This document shows, in pieces, positions 1 to 7,067 of a stretch of DNA of 64,000 nucleotides (positions are counted from its first letter, which is position 1; each line of letters starts with the position of its first letter). This DNA is from Parvularcula oceani (GTDB lineage Bacteria; Pseudomonadota; Alphaproteobacteria; Caulobacterales; Parvularculaceae): contig NZ_JPHU01000013.1 of NCBI RefSeq assembly GCF_000733125.1, positions 35,865-99,864 of the forward strand. Reading direction: 5' to 3'. Position numbers and translations under genes: made by a program. The notes under the pieces are model-generated. The model searched no databases, had not been told where the DNA came from, and saw only the letters and a list, made by a program, of their open reading frames with translations.

Positions 1-652
1 AAATCAGGGGATCGATCACGGCATGGGCGAGTTCGTCCATGGGCGCCCCCTTCTGGCCGTCGCCGAACACGACGTCATGGGCGCGCGCCATGGCCTGCAG
101 GCGCTCGTTCAAGCGCTCGGCGAATTCGTCGGCGGTCAGGCCGTCCCGCGGAAGCTGGGCGAGAAGCGAGGTGAGAATCGCGAAGATGTTCTTGAGCCTG
201 TGGCTCAGCTCGTCGCGCAGGAGGCGGACCTGCGCCAGCGCCTCCTCCCGCTCGGTGACGTCGCGCTGCACGGACAGCCAATGGGTGGGCCTGCCGCCGG
301 CGTCGGTGACCGGCGTGATCGACCATTCGAGCTGGAAGGGCGTGCCGTCGGCCTTGTAGTTGGTCGTCTGCGCATTCACCGGCTCGCCCCGCTCGAGCGC
401 TGCCCGCACCCGGTCCAGAACGGCGCGTTCGGTGCCGGGGCCGTGCAGGATACGGGGCGTCTTCCCGATCACCTCTTCGGCCGCGTAGCCGGTCATGTCC
501 TCGAACCCCCGGCTGACCCACTGGATCCGCGGTCCCGGCTCGTCGAGCGGCGCGTATTCGGTCAGGATCATGGCTTCATGCGCCTGATCCATGGCTGATT
601 GCAGAACGCGCCGCACATCGGCCTCGTCCTGGATGCGCCGGTCGGACAGCAT
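1..652 (-). CDS. PAS-HWE sensor histidine kinase (C-terminus outside window)
   Basis: The gene runs off the left edge; 217 codons are visible. The N-terminal part (about residues 20-125) is a PAS sensor domain with the usual WVSRGFEDMTGY and ending VQRDVTERE. It is followed by a phosphoacceptor region around SHRLKNIFAIL, which is the H-box style of HWE/HisKA_2 kinases; the histidine is in SHRLKN. The catalytic ATPase domain would lie beyond position 1. No membrane segment or signal peptide is visible, so this is probably a cytoplasmic, PAS-sensing kinase (redox or light are typical ligands of the family, but no cofactor residue is obvious). Start ATG at 652 is chosen because a purine-rich GGGGAGG sits a few bases upstream. 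The partner regulator is not visible. Confidence 0.85.
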   Translation of the reverse strand, partial: MLSDRRIQDEADVRRVLQSAMDQAHEAMILTEYAPLDEPGPRIQWVSRGFEDMTGYAAEEVIGKTPRILHGPGTERAVLDRVRAALERGEPVNAQTTNYKADGTPFQLEWSITPVTDAGGRPTHWLSVQRDVTEREEALAQVRLLRDELSHRLKNIFAILTSLLAQLPRDGLTADEFAERLNERLQAMARAHDVVFGDGQKGAPMDELAHAVIDPLI

Positions 653-758
653 CCCCGCCTCCCCTTCATGGAAGGAAGCGCCCGGCCCCACACCCCCTTC
701 ATGCCCGAAAGGCAGCTTGAACTATTCGTGATCGGGAGGGAAGGCTTCTTCTTCGTCT

Positions 759-1874
759 TCAGGCCGAGGCCAGCGGATTGTTCCGCGCATAGGTGGTGAA
801 GAAGGCGAGGAAGGCCGCATCCGCATTGCGCGGCGGCTCCTTGTCGGCGCCCCAGCGCTTCCATTCCTCGAGCACGAAATACTTGTCATGCCCGGGAAAC
901 ATGCGGCCCGCCTTGGTCAGTGTCTCCGGCGAGACGAGGAAATCGGACTCCCGCGCCACCCGCGCTTCGGGCAGGGAGGCCGGCGGCGGCAGAACCTCGG
1001 CGCGCGAGGCGCCCCGCGCCGGGCGGCCCTTGGGCGTGAAGAGGACGATGGGCGTGCGCTTGGTGATCTGCGGCTTGAAGCCCTCGGACTGGATCAGCCG
1101 CGCGCCGTCGCAATCGGGCACCTCGACGATCTGCACGTCGTATTCCGGGATCGACTGCCGGTCGCAGACATCGCGCAGCGCCGCCTTGAACTTCGCGGTG
1201 CGGTCCTCGGAACCGACTTTGCGCTGAAGCTTTTCGAGGCCGACATGGAAGAAGCGCTGCTGGCCGCAATGCACGCGCGCGATCTCGTAGAGGCGCCGCT
1301 CGATCGGGCTGAGCGAGAAATAGGAGAGGTCGTAGGTCAGGATCTTCTGATCCTTGATCAGCGCCCGGTAGAGCCAGTCGCACAGGCGGACCTTGACCGC
1401 GGTCAGGCGCTTCTTGCCGTTCGCGTCCTTGGAATAGGACATCTTGGCCTCGGAGACCCAGGAGAAATAGCCGTCCTCGCCCTCGCCGCCGGCCTCGATA
1501 TTGGTCTTGATCTGCGTGCCCTGGAGGCGCTCCAGCGCGCCCTGGATGCGGCTATAGCTGCGCGCCGAGCGGTTCCCCCCGATCACCCGCAGGAAATCAT
1601 GCGCGGTGAAGGCGTATTCCTGCGAGGGCGTCTCGCAGCGGCGCATCTGCGCGACGAGGAGGCTGGCGATATAGAGCAGGATCTCCTTGTCGTAGATCGT
1701 CGCGCAGCCGGTCTGCGACGGCCTCACCTCGATCGTGACATGCTCGTCCTGATAGGTGATCGGCTGCATGCGCCGTCCCTTGGACAGGGCGAAGAAGGGA
1801 AAGGCCATGACGGACCGTTCGCCCTTCACCTTGCCGTGCAGCGGGCTGTCGAGTTCGGGCAAGGCGAGCTGCAT
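759..1874 (-). CDS. repA: RPA-family plasmid-type replication initiator
   Basis: Predicted 371-aa initiator of the RPA (replication protein A, plasmid initiator) family typical of alphaproteobacterial plasmids and chromids; it should bind the iterons upstream of its own gene and open the origin. Recognisable family segments in order are VMAFPFFALSK, TIYDKEILLYIASLL, the winged-helix-like RSYSRIQGALERLQGTQIKTNI, LCDWLYRAL, and the strongly conserved SPIERRLYEIARVHCG followed by KLQRKVGSEDRTAKFKAALR. The frame stays open upstream to 2261 but loses family similarity and crosses the iterons, so ATG 1874 (MQLALPEL) is preferred. One iteron ends about 20 bp upstream of this start, consistent with autoregulation. 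It is not RepC of repABC nor DnaA-like. Confidence 0.88.
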   Translation of the reverse strand: MQLALPELDSPLHGKVKGERSVMAFPFFALSKGRRMQPITYQDEHVTIEVRPSQTGCATIYDKEILLYIASLLVAQMRRCETPSQEYAFTAHDFLRVIGGNRSARSYSRIQGALERLQGTQIKTNIEAGGEGEDGYFSWVSEAKMSYSKDANGKKRLTAVKVRLCDWLYRALIKDQKILTYDLSYFSLSPIERRLYEIARVHCGQQRFFHVGLEKLQRKVGSEDRTAKFKAALRDVCDRQSIPEYDVQIVEVPDCDGARLIQSEGFKPQITKRTPIVLFTPKGRPARGASRAEVLPPPASLPEARVARESDFLVSPETLTKAGRMFPGHDKYFVLEEWKRWGADKEPPRNADAAFLAFFTTYARNNPLASA

Positions 1875-1893
1875 CGGGCCGTCTCCGTCTTCG

Positions 1894-2238
1894 TCCCCGT
1901 AAACACGAGGGACCGGTTCGTTAACGACCCAAACTGACTCAAGCGGGGCCGGAGTCGAGTCGTCGGAGTCGTGCTTTCGGGGATCCGTCCCCGTAAGCAC
2001 GAGCCTATGCACCTCTGAGAGGCTCGCGGAGTCCTTAGTTTCCCCCATTTCGAGGCAGACGAGCGGTGATTCGTGCAATCGGGGACGAATCGGCGAGCCG
2101 CCCTGCCCCGGAGGCGCGACTCGGTCGTGCTTTCGGGGACTGACCGAGTCCGCGATTCGATCAACCCCGAATCGCGGCGTTCGTTTTGCACCGGGAACGG
2201 TTCCGGCCGCCCCGCCGATTCGGTCCTTCAAAGCACGA
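1894..2238. repeat. Iteron group I, mixed orientation
   Basis: Consensus TCCCCGNNNNCACGA. Plus-strand copies are at 1894-1908 and 1988-2002; minus-strand copies at 1969-1983, 2071-2085 and 2125-2139; a weaker plus copy (TCCTTCAAAGCACGA) is at 2224-2238. The alternating orientation and closeness to the initiator start suggest a role in autorepression or origin handcuffing rather than ordered initiator loading. This group also carries most of the GANTC sites. Confidence 0.75.
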
Positions 2239-2378
2239 ATGGTCCCGCATCCTTCCCTCACATCCCCCGAAGGGTAACCCCCGCCCGCGCAGCGGGGATT
2301 AGATTCCTGGTTAGAAGGGTTAGAGTCGTTAACGGCAGCGGAAGCCGCTGGAATCGCGACTGAATTTCGCGGACGCCG

Positions 2379-2492
2379 TCCGCGTTGTCACGAAGCGGCA
2401 TCCGCGATGCCACGAAGTGCCTGTCCGTGTAGACACGAGCGGCCATCCGTCATCGCACGAAGCGCCGGAAAACGCTGTCCGCGATTGCACGA
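2379..2492 (+). repeat. Iteron group II, five direct repeats
   Basis: Five direct copies of TCCGNNNNNNCACGA at 2379-2393, 2401-2415, 2424-2438, 2446-2460 and 2478-2492. The first four start 22-23 bp apart, two helical turns, and the last is offset by 32 bp, three turns, so all present the same DNA face. This is the expected arrangement for cooperative initiator binding. The DnaA-box match follows 6 bp after the last copy. Confidence 0.85.
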
Positions 2493-2498
2493 GCGCGG

Positions 2499-2507
2499 TT
2501 TTCCACA
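2499..2507 (+). promoter_or_regulatory. DnaA box
   Basis: TTTTCCACA fits the DnaA-box consensus TTWTNCACA. It lies directly after the ordered iteron array, the usual position for host DnaA recruitment in iteron plasmids and chromids. Confidence 0.6.
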
Positions 2508-2561
2508 AGAGGAAAGGAAGCGCTGGCGGGACGCGCCGGAATCGCCCGCTCACTGCCGCGC

Positions 2562-2589
2562 TTGGTCCCTGGCGCAGGCTTCCTATCTG
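2562..2589 (+). promoter_or_regulatory. Candidate promoter of the flavin monooxygenase gene
   Basis: TTGGTC (2562-2567), a 16-bp spacer and TATCTG (2584-2589) precede the start codon at 2620. The stretch CAGGCTTCCTATCT around the -10 is identical to that of the dps promoter at 45375-45380, including its distance from the -35. Confidence 0.5.
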
Positions 2590-2619
2590 CGAAAGCCCGG
2601 AGCCGCAGGAAGCCGCGCC

Positions 2620-3606
2620 ATGATTCCCTTTTCCGTCCTCGATCTCGCGCCCATCGCAGAAGGCGGCGACGCCGCGCAGGCGCTCGCCGCGTCCGCCGAA
2701 CTCGCCGCCCATGCCGAGGCGGAAGGCTATGCCCGCTTCTGGATGGCCGAGCACCACAACATGACCGGCGTGGCCAGCGCCGCGACCGCCGTGGCGCTTT
2801 CGCATATCGGCGCGAAGACCACGCGGATCCGCATCGGCGCGGGCGGCGTCATGCTGCCCAATCACAGCCCGCTCGCCGTCGCCGAGCAGTTCGGCACGCT
2901 GCACGCGCTTTACGGGGACAGAGTGGATCTGGGCCTCGGCCGGGCGCCCGGCGGCGACATGGCGACCCTGCGCGCCCTGCGGCGCGGCCAGACGGCGAAT
3001 GACCGCTTCCCGCAGGACGTCCAGGAGCTGCTTCACCTTCTCGCCCCTGCCGAACCGGGCCAGGCGATCCGCGCCGTGCCGGGATCGGGCAGCCGCGTGC
3101 CGCTCTGGATCCTCGGCTCGAGCCTCTACGGCGCGCAGCTCGCCGCGCATCTGGGACTTCCCTACGCCTTCGCCTCCCACTTCGCGCCGGGAGCGCTGGG
3201 CGCGGCGCTCGACGTCTACCGGCAGAGCTTCACGCCATCGGAGTCTGCCGAGGCGCCACGCTTCATGCTGGCGGTGAACGTCTTCGCCGCGGAGACGGCC
3301 GAAGAGGCGCGCTATCTGCGCAGCTCCGCCGAGCAGGCCTTCGCCAATCTCGTCTCGGGGCATCCGGGCCCCCTCCCCCGCCCGGACGGGGATTTCGAGC
3401 GCAAGGCCGCGCCGGAGGTGCTGTCATCGGTGCGAAAGGCGCTCTCGGTGTCCGCCACAGGCTCCAAGGAGGAGGTGCACGACCAGCTCGCGGCGCTGAT
3501 CGCCCGCTACAGGCCCGAGGAGCTGATCCTTTCGAGCAGCATTCACGACCCGGCCGCCCGCAAGCGCTCCTTCAGCATCGCGGCCGAGGCTCTGCGGTCC
3601 CTGTAG
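2620..3606 (+). CDS. LLM-class flavin-dependent monooxygenase
   Basis: 328-aa protein of the bacterial luciferase-like (LLM) superfamily, a TIM barrel that uses reduced FMN or F420 to oxidise small molecules; the substrate cannot be told. Visible family motifs are FWMAEHHN near residue 40, [21 protein letters not shown] near 75-95, and [11 protein letters not shown] near 105. It resembles the single-component group often annotated as alkanal monooxygenase-like or MsnO8-type. Start ATG 2620 follows a CAGGAA motif; the frame is open upstream but runs through the iteron array. It lies alone between the origin and the kinase pair. Being between rep and parAB it should be inherited with the replication module, but no functional link to replication is implied. 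Confidence 0.8.
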   Translation: MIPFSVLDLAPIAEGGDAAQALAASAELAAHAEAEGYARFWMAEHHNMTGVASAATAVALSHIGAKTTRIRIGAGGVMLPNHSPLAVAEQFGTLHALYGDRVDLGLGRAPGGDMATLRALRRGQTANDRFPQDVQELLHLLAPAEPGQAIRAVPGSGSRVPLWILGSSLYGAQLAAHLGLPYAFASHFAPGALGAALDVYRQSFTPSESAEAPRFMLAVNVFAAETAEEARYLRSSAEQAFANLVSGHPGPLPRPDGDFERKAAPEVLSSVRKALSVSATGSKEEVHDQLAALIARYRPEELILSSSIHDPAARKRSFSIAAEALRSL

Positions 3607-3773
3607 GGGCGCCGATTTTACTTATGTTGCATCCAGTTTAGCTTCAAGCGAGGACAAAGGCGATCTTCACCTGACGGGAAAGCGGCCATGGCTTCGATAA
3701 GTCCGAGGACCGAGATGCATTTGCGCCGAGCCGCATTGGCGCTGGCGGGCTGTCGGCGGGGATCGGCGCTCTC

Positions 3774-5180
3774 GTGCTGCTGGGCGGCTGGACGTTCGGC
3801 AGCGACGCGCTGCGGCGGGTCCGGCCCGATTTCGCGGCCATGGTGCCCACGACCGCTCTGTCCTTCGTGCTTCTGGGGGGCGTCCTGTGCCTGCGCCAGG
3901 CCCGCCCCGAGACGGGAACGAGGCTTCGGCGGGCGGCGGGGCTGCTCGTCTTCACGCTGGCGCTGCTCAATCTCGCCGTCAGCACCGTCCTGCATACGAG
4001 CGGGCTCGAGGGCCTGGTTCTGTCGGCGAGCGGGGATTACCCCAATGCGGGCACGGCGACCGCGACCGCCTTCTGCTTCCTGCTGGCGAGCTTCTGCGTC
4101 ATGCGCCCGCGACCCCCGGAAGGACGCGAGGATCTCGCCTTCACGATCGCCGCGACGACGGGGCTCGTTCTCGCCTGCATCGCGCTGACGGGCTACGCCT
4201 TCGATGCGGCCGCGCTTTACGAAGTCTCCCTGTTCACCGCGATGGCGGTCCATACGGCGCTGGCCTTCGCGGCCCTTTTCCTCGCGCTTCTTCTTTCGGT
4301 CCCGGACCATGGCTGGATCCAGGTGCTGGCGGGCGATGGCGGCGGCAGCGCTTCTGCTAGGCGCCTCCTGCCCGGCACGCTGATCCTGCCTTTCCTCCTC
4401 TGCCTCCTCGCGCTCTGGGCGACGGGGCTCGGCGCCTTCAGCGCGAATTTCCGGCTGAGCGTGCTGGCGATCGTCATGATCGTCCTGCTCTCCGTCGCCG
4501 TTCTGCGAAGCGCCTTCGTGCAGAACAGGATCGAGGGAGACCTGCACGCCGCGCTCGCAGACCGGGAGCTCCTGCTGCGCGAGGTCTATCACCGGGTGAA
4601 GAACAATCTGCAGATGACCACCGCGCTCCTGCGCCTGGGCCGGGACCAGACCGAAGACGCGACCGCCCAGCGCACGATCGACGCCACGGTCCAGCGGGTC
4701 GAGGCGCTGGGGATCGTCCACCGCCTGCTCCTGTCGGCCCGCGTGCCATCCGAGGTCGATGTTCAGGATTTCCTTCGCGAGCTCTGCGGCAATATCGCGG
4801 GCGCGCATGCGGAAAACGGCGAGCGGCCGCCCATTGCGGTCGAGGCGGAGCGCGGGCGCCTGCATGTCGAGACGACCGTGACGCTGGGCCTCCTCGTCAA
4901 CGAACTCGTCACCAATGCGCTCAAGCACGCCTTCCCCGGCACCGCCGCCGGCGAGGTGCGGGTCGGCTTCTCCCGCAAGCCTGGCGGCGAAGGGGTGCTG
5001 CTCGTCGCCGATGACGGTGTCGGCTACGAGCCCGGCTCCGGCGGCGGGATCGGCACCCAGCTCATCGAGGGGCTCGTCGCCCAGCTCGACGGGCAGATGG
5101 ATGTCCGCGCCGAACAGGGCACGCGGGTCCTGATCACCATTCCATCCGCTACATTCGAGGACAGAACCTATGATGGCTGA
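3774..5180 (+). CDS. Membrane-bound HisKA_2 sensor histidine kinase
   Basis: The N-terminal half has about six hydrophobic segments (starting LLGGW, VPTTALSFVLLGGVLCL, LLVFTLALLNLAV, AFCFLLASFC, IAATTGLVLACIALTGYAF, then two near residues 190-240) and no periplasmic loop of size, so it probably senses within the membrane. The C-terminal half has the phosphoacceptor EVYHRVKNNLQ (about residue 277) of HisKA_2/HWE kinases, an N-box NELVTNALKHAFP and G-box VADDGVGYEPG. The visible start is GTG 3774, inside the first membrane segment. A better N-terminus exists in a neighbouring frame from ATG 3688 or 3715, so a one-base frameshift near 3750 is suspected. It overlaps the downstream receiver gene. 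Confidence 0.8.
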   Translation: MLLGGWTFGSDALRRVRPDFAAMVPTTALSFVLLGGVLCLRQARPETGTRLRRAAGLLVFTLALLNLAVSTVLHTSGLEGLVLSASGDYPNAGTATATAFCFLLASFCVMRPRPPEGREDLAFTIAATTGLVLACIALTGYAFDAAALYEVSLFTAMAVHTALAFAALFLALLLSVPDHGWIQVLAGDGGGSASARRLLPGTLILPFLLCLLALWATGLGAFSANFRLSVLAIVMIVLLSVAVLRSAFVQNRIEGDLHAALADRELLLREVYHRVKNNLQMTTALLRLGRDQTEDATAQRTIDATVQRVEALGIVHRLLLSARVPSEVDVQDFLRELCGNIAGAHAENGERPPIAVEAERGRLHVETTVTLGLLVNELVTNALKHAFPGTAAGEVRVGFSRKPGGEGVLLVADDGVGYEPGSGGGIGTQLIEGLVAQLDGQMDVRAEQGTRVLITIPSATFEDRTYDG

Positions 5181-5532
5181 GGCCAGGACGGTCGTAATCG
5201 TCGAGGACGAGTTCCTGATCGCGCAGGACCTGGCGCGGCTGTGCCGCCAGATCGGGGTCGAGGTGCTGGGAACCGCGGCGAAGGCCGAAGCCGCGACGGC
5301 GCTGATCGAGGAGTCGCGTCCCACCCATGTCCTGATGGATGTGCGCCTCCAGGGAAAGCGCGACGGCGTCGAGGTGGCGCAGGCCGCTCACGATCATTAT
5401 CCGCAGATGAAGATCATCTTCGTGACGGGGTCGAACGAGCCGCCCACCATGGCGAGGATCAGGGAAGACAATCCCTATCGCATCCTGATCAAGCCGATCC
5501 GCCTCGACGATCTCGTCGAAGCGTTCTCATAG
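5170..5532 (+). CDS. Single-domain response regulator
   Basis: 120-aa stand-alone receiver domain. The acidic pocket is VVIVEDE, the phosphoacceptor aspartate is in HVLMDVRL, the conserved Thr lies in IIFVTGS and the Lys in ILIKPIRL. It has no output domain, so it either relays phosphate or acts by protein contact. The gene begins at tandem ATGs (5170 and 5173) inside the last codons of the kinase gene, so the two are translationally coupled and almost certainly a cognate pair. HisKA_2/HWE kinases with single-domain receivers are common in alphaproteobacterial stress and light signalling. Confidence 0.88.
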   Translation: MMAEARTVVIVEDEFLIAQDLARLCRQIGVEVLGTAAKAEAATALIEESRPTHVLMDVRLQGKRDGVEVAQAAHDHYPQMKIIFVTGSNEPPTMARIREDNPYRILIKPIRLDDLVEAFS

Positions 5533-5549
5533 CGGCGGCCACCCGCCGC
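5532..5549 (+). terminator. GC-rich hairpin after the kinase/receiver operon
   Basis: A perfect 7-bp stem (GCGGCGG and CCGCCGC) with a CCAC loop begins at the stop codon of the receiver gene. No T-run follows, so termination would be weak or Rho-assisted. Confidence 0.4.
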
Positions 5550-5608
5550 CAAGACGATGGTTGAAGGCGGAAAGCGTCGGGCCGGCGAGGGCGCATTCCA
5601 TGCCGGAG

Positions 5609-5624
5609 CGCTTCACGTGAAACA
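5609..5624. promoter_or_regulatory. parS-like centromere site (chromosomal type)
   Basis: The 16-mer CGCTTCACGTGAAACA matches the universal chromosomal ParB site TGTTTCACGTGAAACA at 14 of 16 positions, including the whole TTCACGTGAAACA half and core. It lies about 150 bp upstream of parA. Such a site normally recruits chromosomal ParB. Confidence 0.6.
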
Positions 5625-5703
5625 ATCCACTCCTGAATGTGGAAATCTTAGGCGCTCTATGCTGCGGTTATACCGGTCATACTGGACCGAAGCGCCGCGA
5701 ATC

Positions 5704-5720
5704 GTTAACGCGGACTTAAC
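5704..5720. promoter_or_regulatory. TTAA-N7-TTAA site (CtrA-type) or ParA operator
   Basis: GTTAACGCGGACTTAAC is an inverted repeat (GTTAA and TTAAC arms) and matches exactly the full CtrA recognition pattern TTAA-N7-TTAA. It ends 44 bp before the parA start, where a regulator would overlap a promoter. It may instead be the operator through which ParA, which has an N-terminal DNA-binding domain, represses itself. Confidence 0.5.
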
Positions 5721-5764
5721 TTCTGCCTTGGTTAATGGCGTGTGAACGCTGCGAGGAGCGCCCC

Positions 5765-6988
5765 ATGTCCGCGACTATCCGCCCAGAAGATGTCTCCCCC
5801 GACAGCGCAGCGCCCTCTCCCGAGAACTCGCTCGAGCAGATCCGCCGACTCGCAAGGGTGGCGGACACGATCATCGGCTCCATGCGGACCCTCGCGGGCG
5901 AGCGGGAGCAGGCGAATGGCGGCCGGCGCTACAAGCTGACCGATGTCGCGGCGATGATCGGCAAGTCGGTCGACGCCATCCGGCGCGCCGAGGCCGCCGG
6001 ACAGCTACCGGAGCCGGAATTCCGGCCCTCGGGGCAGCGCCTCGGCTATTCCCTGGCCGATGTGAACCGGATGCGGGACCATTTCGGGCGCAGGCCCTGG
6101 CGGTCGGCGAGCGACGAGCCGGTCCTGCTCGCCGTGCAGAACTTCAAGGGCGGCGTCGGCAAATCCACCATCGCCGCGCACACTGCGCAGCACCTCGCGG
6201 AACAAGGCTATCGTGTCCTGATCGTCGATGCGGACAGCCAGGCCTCCACCACGACGCTGTTCGGCTTCAACCCCGACCGGGACATCGAGGTCGAGGACAC
6301 GCTGCTGCCCTATCTGATCGGCGACCGCGCCGATGGCCTGCATTACGCCGCGCGGGGCACGCATTGGGACGGGCTCGACCTGATCCCGGCCAATCTGGGG
6401 CTCTACTCGGCGGAGTACATTCTCTCCCAGCAGGTGAAGGGCAATGTCGCCATGCTGTCGCGCATGAAGACCGGCCTGCGGGAGATCGCCGAGGGCTATG
6501 ACGTGGTGGTGATCGACCCGCCGCCCGCGCTCGGCATGATCTCCCTTTCGGTGCTTCAGGCGGCCAATGCCATCCTGATCCCGACTCCGCCGAGTTCGAT
6601 CGATTTCGCCTCGACCGCCGCCTATCTCTCCATGCTCGAAGAGGTGGTCGAGAGCCTGGTCGAGACGCTCGGGCTCGACGTCTCCTATGCATTCGTCAGC
6701 CTCCTCGCCACCAAGGTGGTGGAGAGCAAGGGCGCGCATGAGGCGATGCGCGAGGTCATGGGGCGCGGCTTCGGGCGGGACATCCTGCCGACGGCGCTGC
6801 TCGATTCGGCGGAATTCGACACCGCTTCGGTCGAGATGCGCACCGTCTACGAGCATTCGGGCGCCAGGACGCAGACCCATAAGCGCTGCCGCAACAATCT
6901 CGACGCCGTCATGCGCGACCTCGAAATCCTCATCCGCCGCACCTGGCCCAGCCATCGCCAGTCCCTGCGCGCCGAAGGAATCGCCTGA
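5765..6988 (+). CDS. parA: ParA partition ATPase with N-terminal DNA-binding domain
   Basis: 407-aa type Ia ParA. Residues about 55-110 form a MerR-like helix-turn-helix (YKLTDVAAMIGKSVDAIRRAE and GYSLADVNRMRDHFG) that in this class binds the par operator. The deviant Walker A motif FKGGVGKST is at about residues 127-135, followed by VLIVDADSQASTTTLFG and the Walker B region VVVIDPPPALG. Length and layout match plasmid and secondary-chromosome ParA/RepA proteins (about 400 aa) rather than the shorter chromosomal ParA. The start is fixed by GAGGAG about 7 bases upstream. It is followed after 79 bp by parB. With ParB it should distribute the replicon to daughter cells. Confidence 0.92.
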   Translation: MSATIRPEDVSPDSAAPSPENSLEQIRRLARVADTIIGSMRTLAGEREQANGGRRYKLTDVAAMIGKSVDAIRRAEAAGQLPEPEFRPSGQRLGYSLADVNRMRDHFGRRPWRSASDEPVLLAVQNFKGGVGKSTIAAHTAQHLAEQGYRVLIVDADSQASTTTLFGFNPDRDIEVEDTLLPYLIGDRADGLHYAARGTHWDGLDLIPANLGLYSAEYILSQQVKGNVAMLSRMKTGLREIAEGYDVVVIDPPPALGMISLSVLQAANAILIPTPPSSIDFASTAAYLSMLEEVVESLVETLGLDVSYAFVSLLATKVVESKGAHEAMREVMGRGFGRDILPTALLDSAEFDTASVEMRTVYEHSGARTQTHKRCRNNLDAVMRDLEILIRRTWPSHRQSLRAEGIA

Positions 6989-6997
6989 GAGACGAAA

Positions 6998-7050
6998 GGG
7001 TGTGCACCCGTGCACACCCCCGCCAGACCGCGTGCACCGGTGCACACCCC
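6998..7050. promoter_or_regulatory. Twin GTGCAC palindromes between parA and parB
   Basis: Two related palindromes: GTGCACCCGTGCAC at 7002-7015 (extendable to perfect 10-bp arms over 6998-7019) and GTGCACCGGTGCAC at 7032-7045. Both are followed by ACCCC, and their centres are 30 bp apart, close to three helical turns. They end just before the parB ribosome-binding site (AAAAAGGA). They are candidates for the plasmid-type centromere bound by this ParB, an operator, or RNA hairpins that tune parB translation. Confidence 0.65.
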
Positions 7051-7067
7051 CAAAAAGGACTCCGCTC

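Larger units (their letters stand above)
1875..2507. other. Iteron-type origin of replication (oriV)
   Basis: Non-coding region upstream of the initiator gene. It contains ten clear and one weak copy of a 15-bp iteron ending in CACGA, a DnaA-box match, a cluster of about 15 GANTC sites between 1936 and 2355, and a locally less GC-rich stretch with three GTTA repeats (about 2295-2335) that could serve as an unwinding element. The initiator, iterons and DnaA box together are the standard set for an iteron-controlled replicon. The exact start of replication cannot be read from sequence. Confidence 0.8.
5533..5764. promoter_or_regulatory. parA leader with segregation and cell-cycle sites
   Basis: 232-bp non-coding stretch between the receiver gene and parA. 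It contains a chromosomal-type parS match (5609-5624) and a TTAA-N7-TTAA site (5705-5719), then a further GTTAA at 5731-5735 and the ribosome-binding sequence GAGGAG just before ATG 5765. It presumably holds the parA promoter, but I could not choose one -10 with confidence. Confidence 0.6.
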
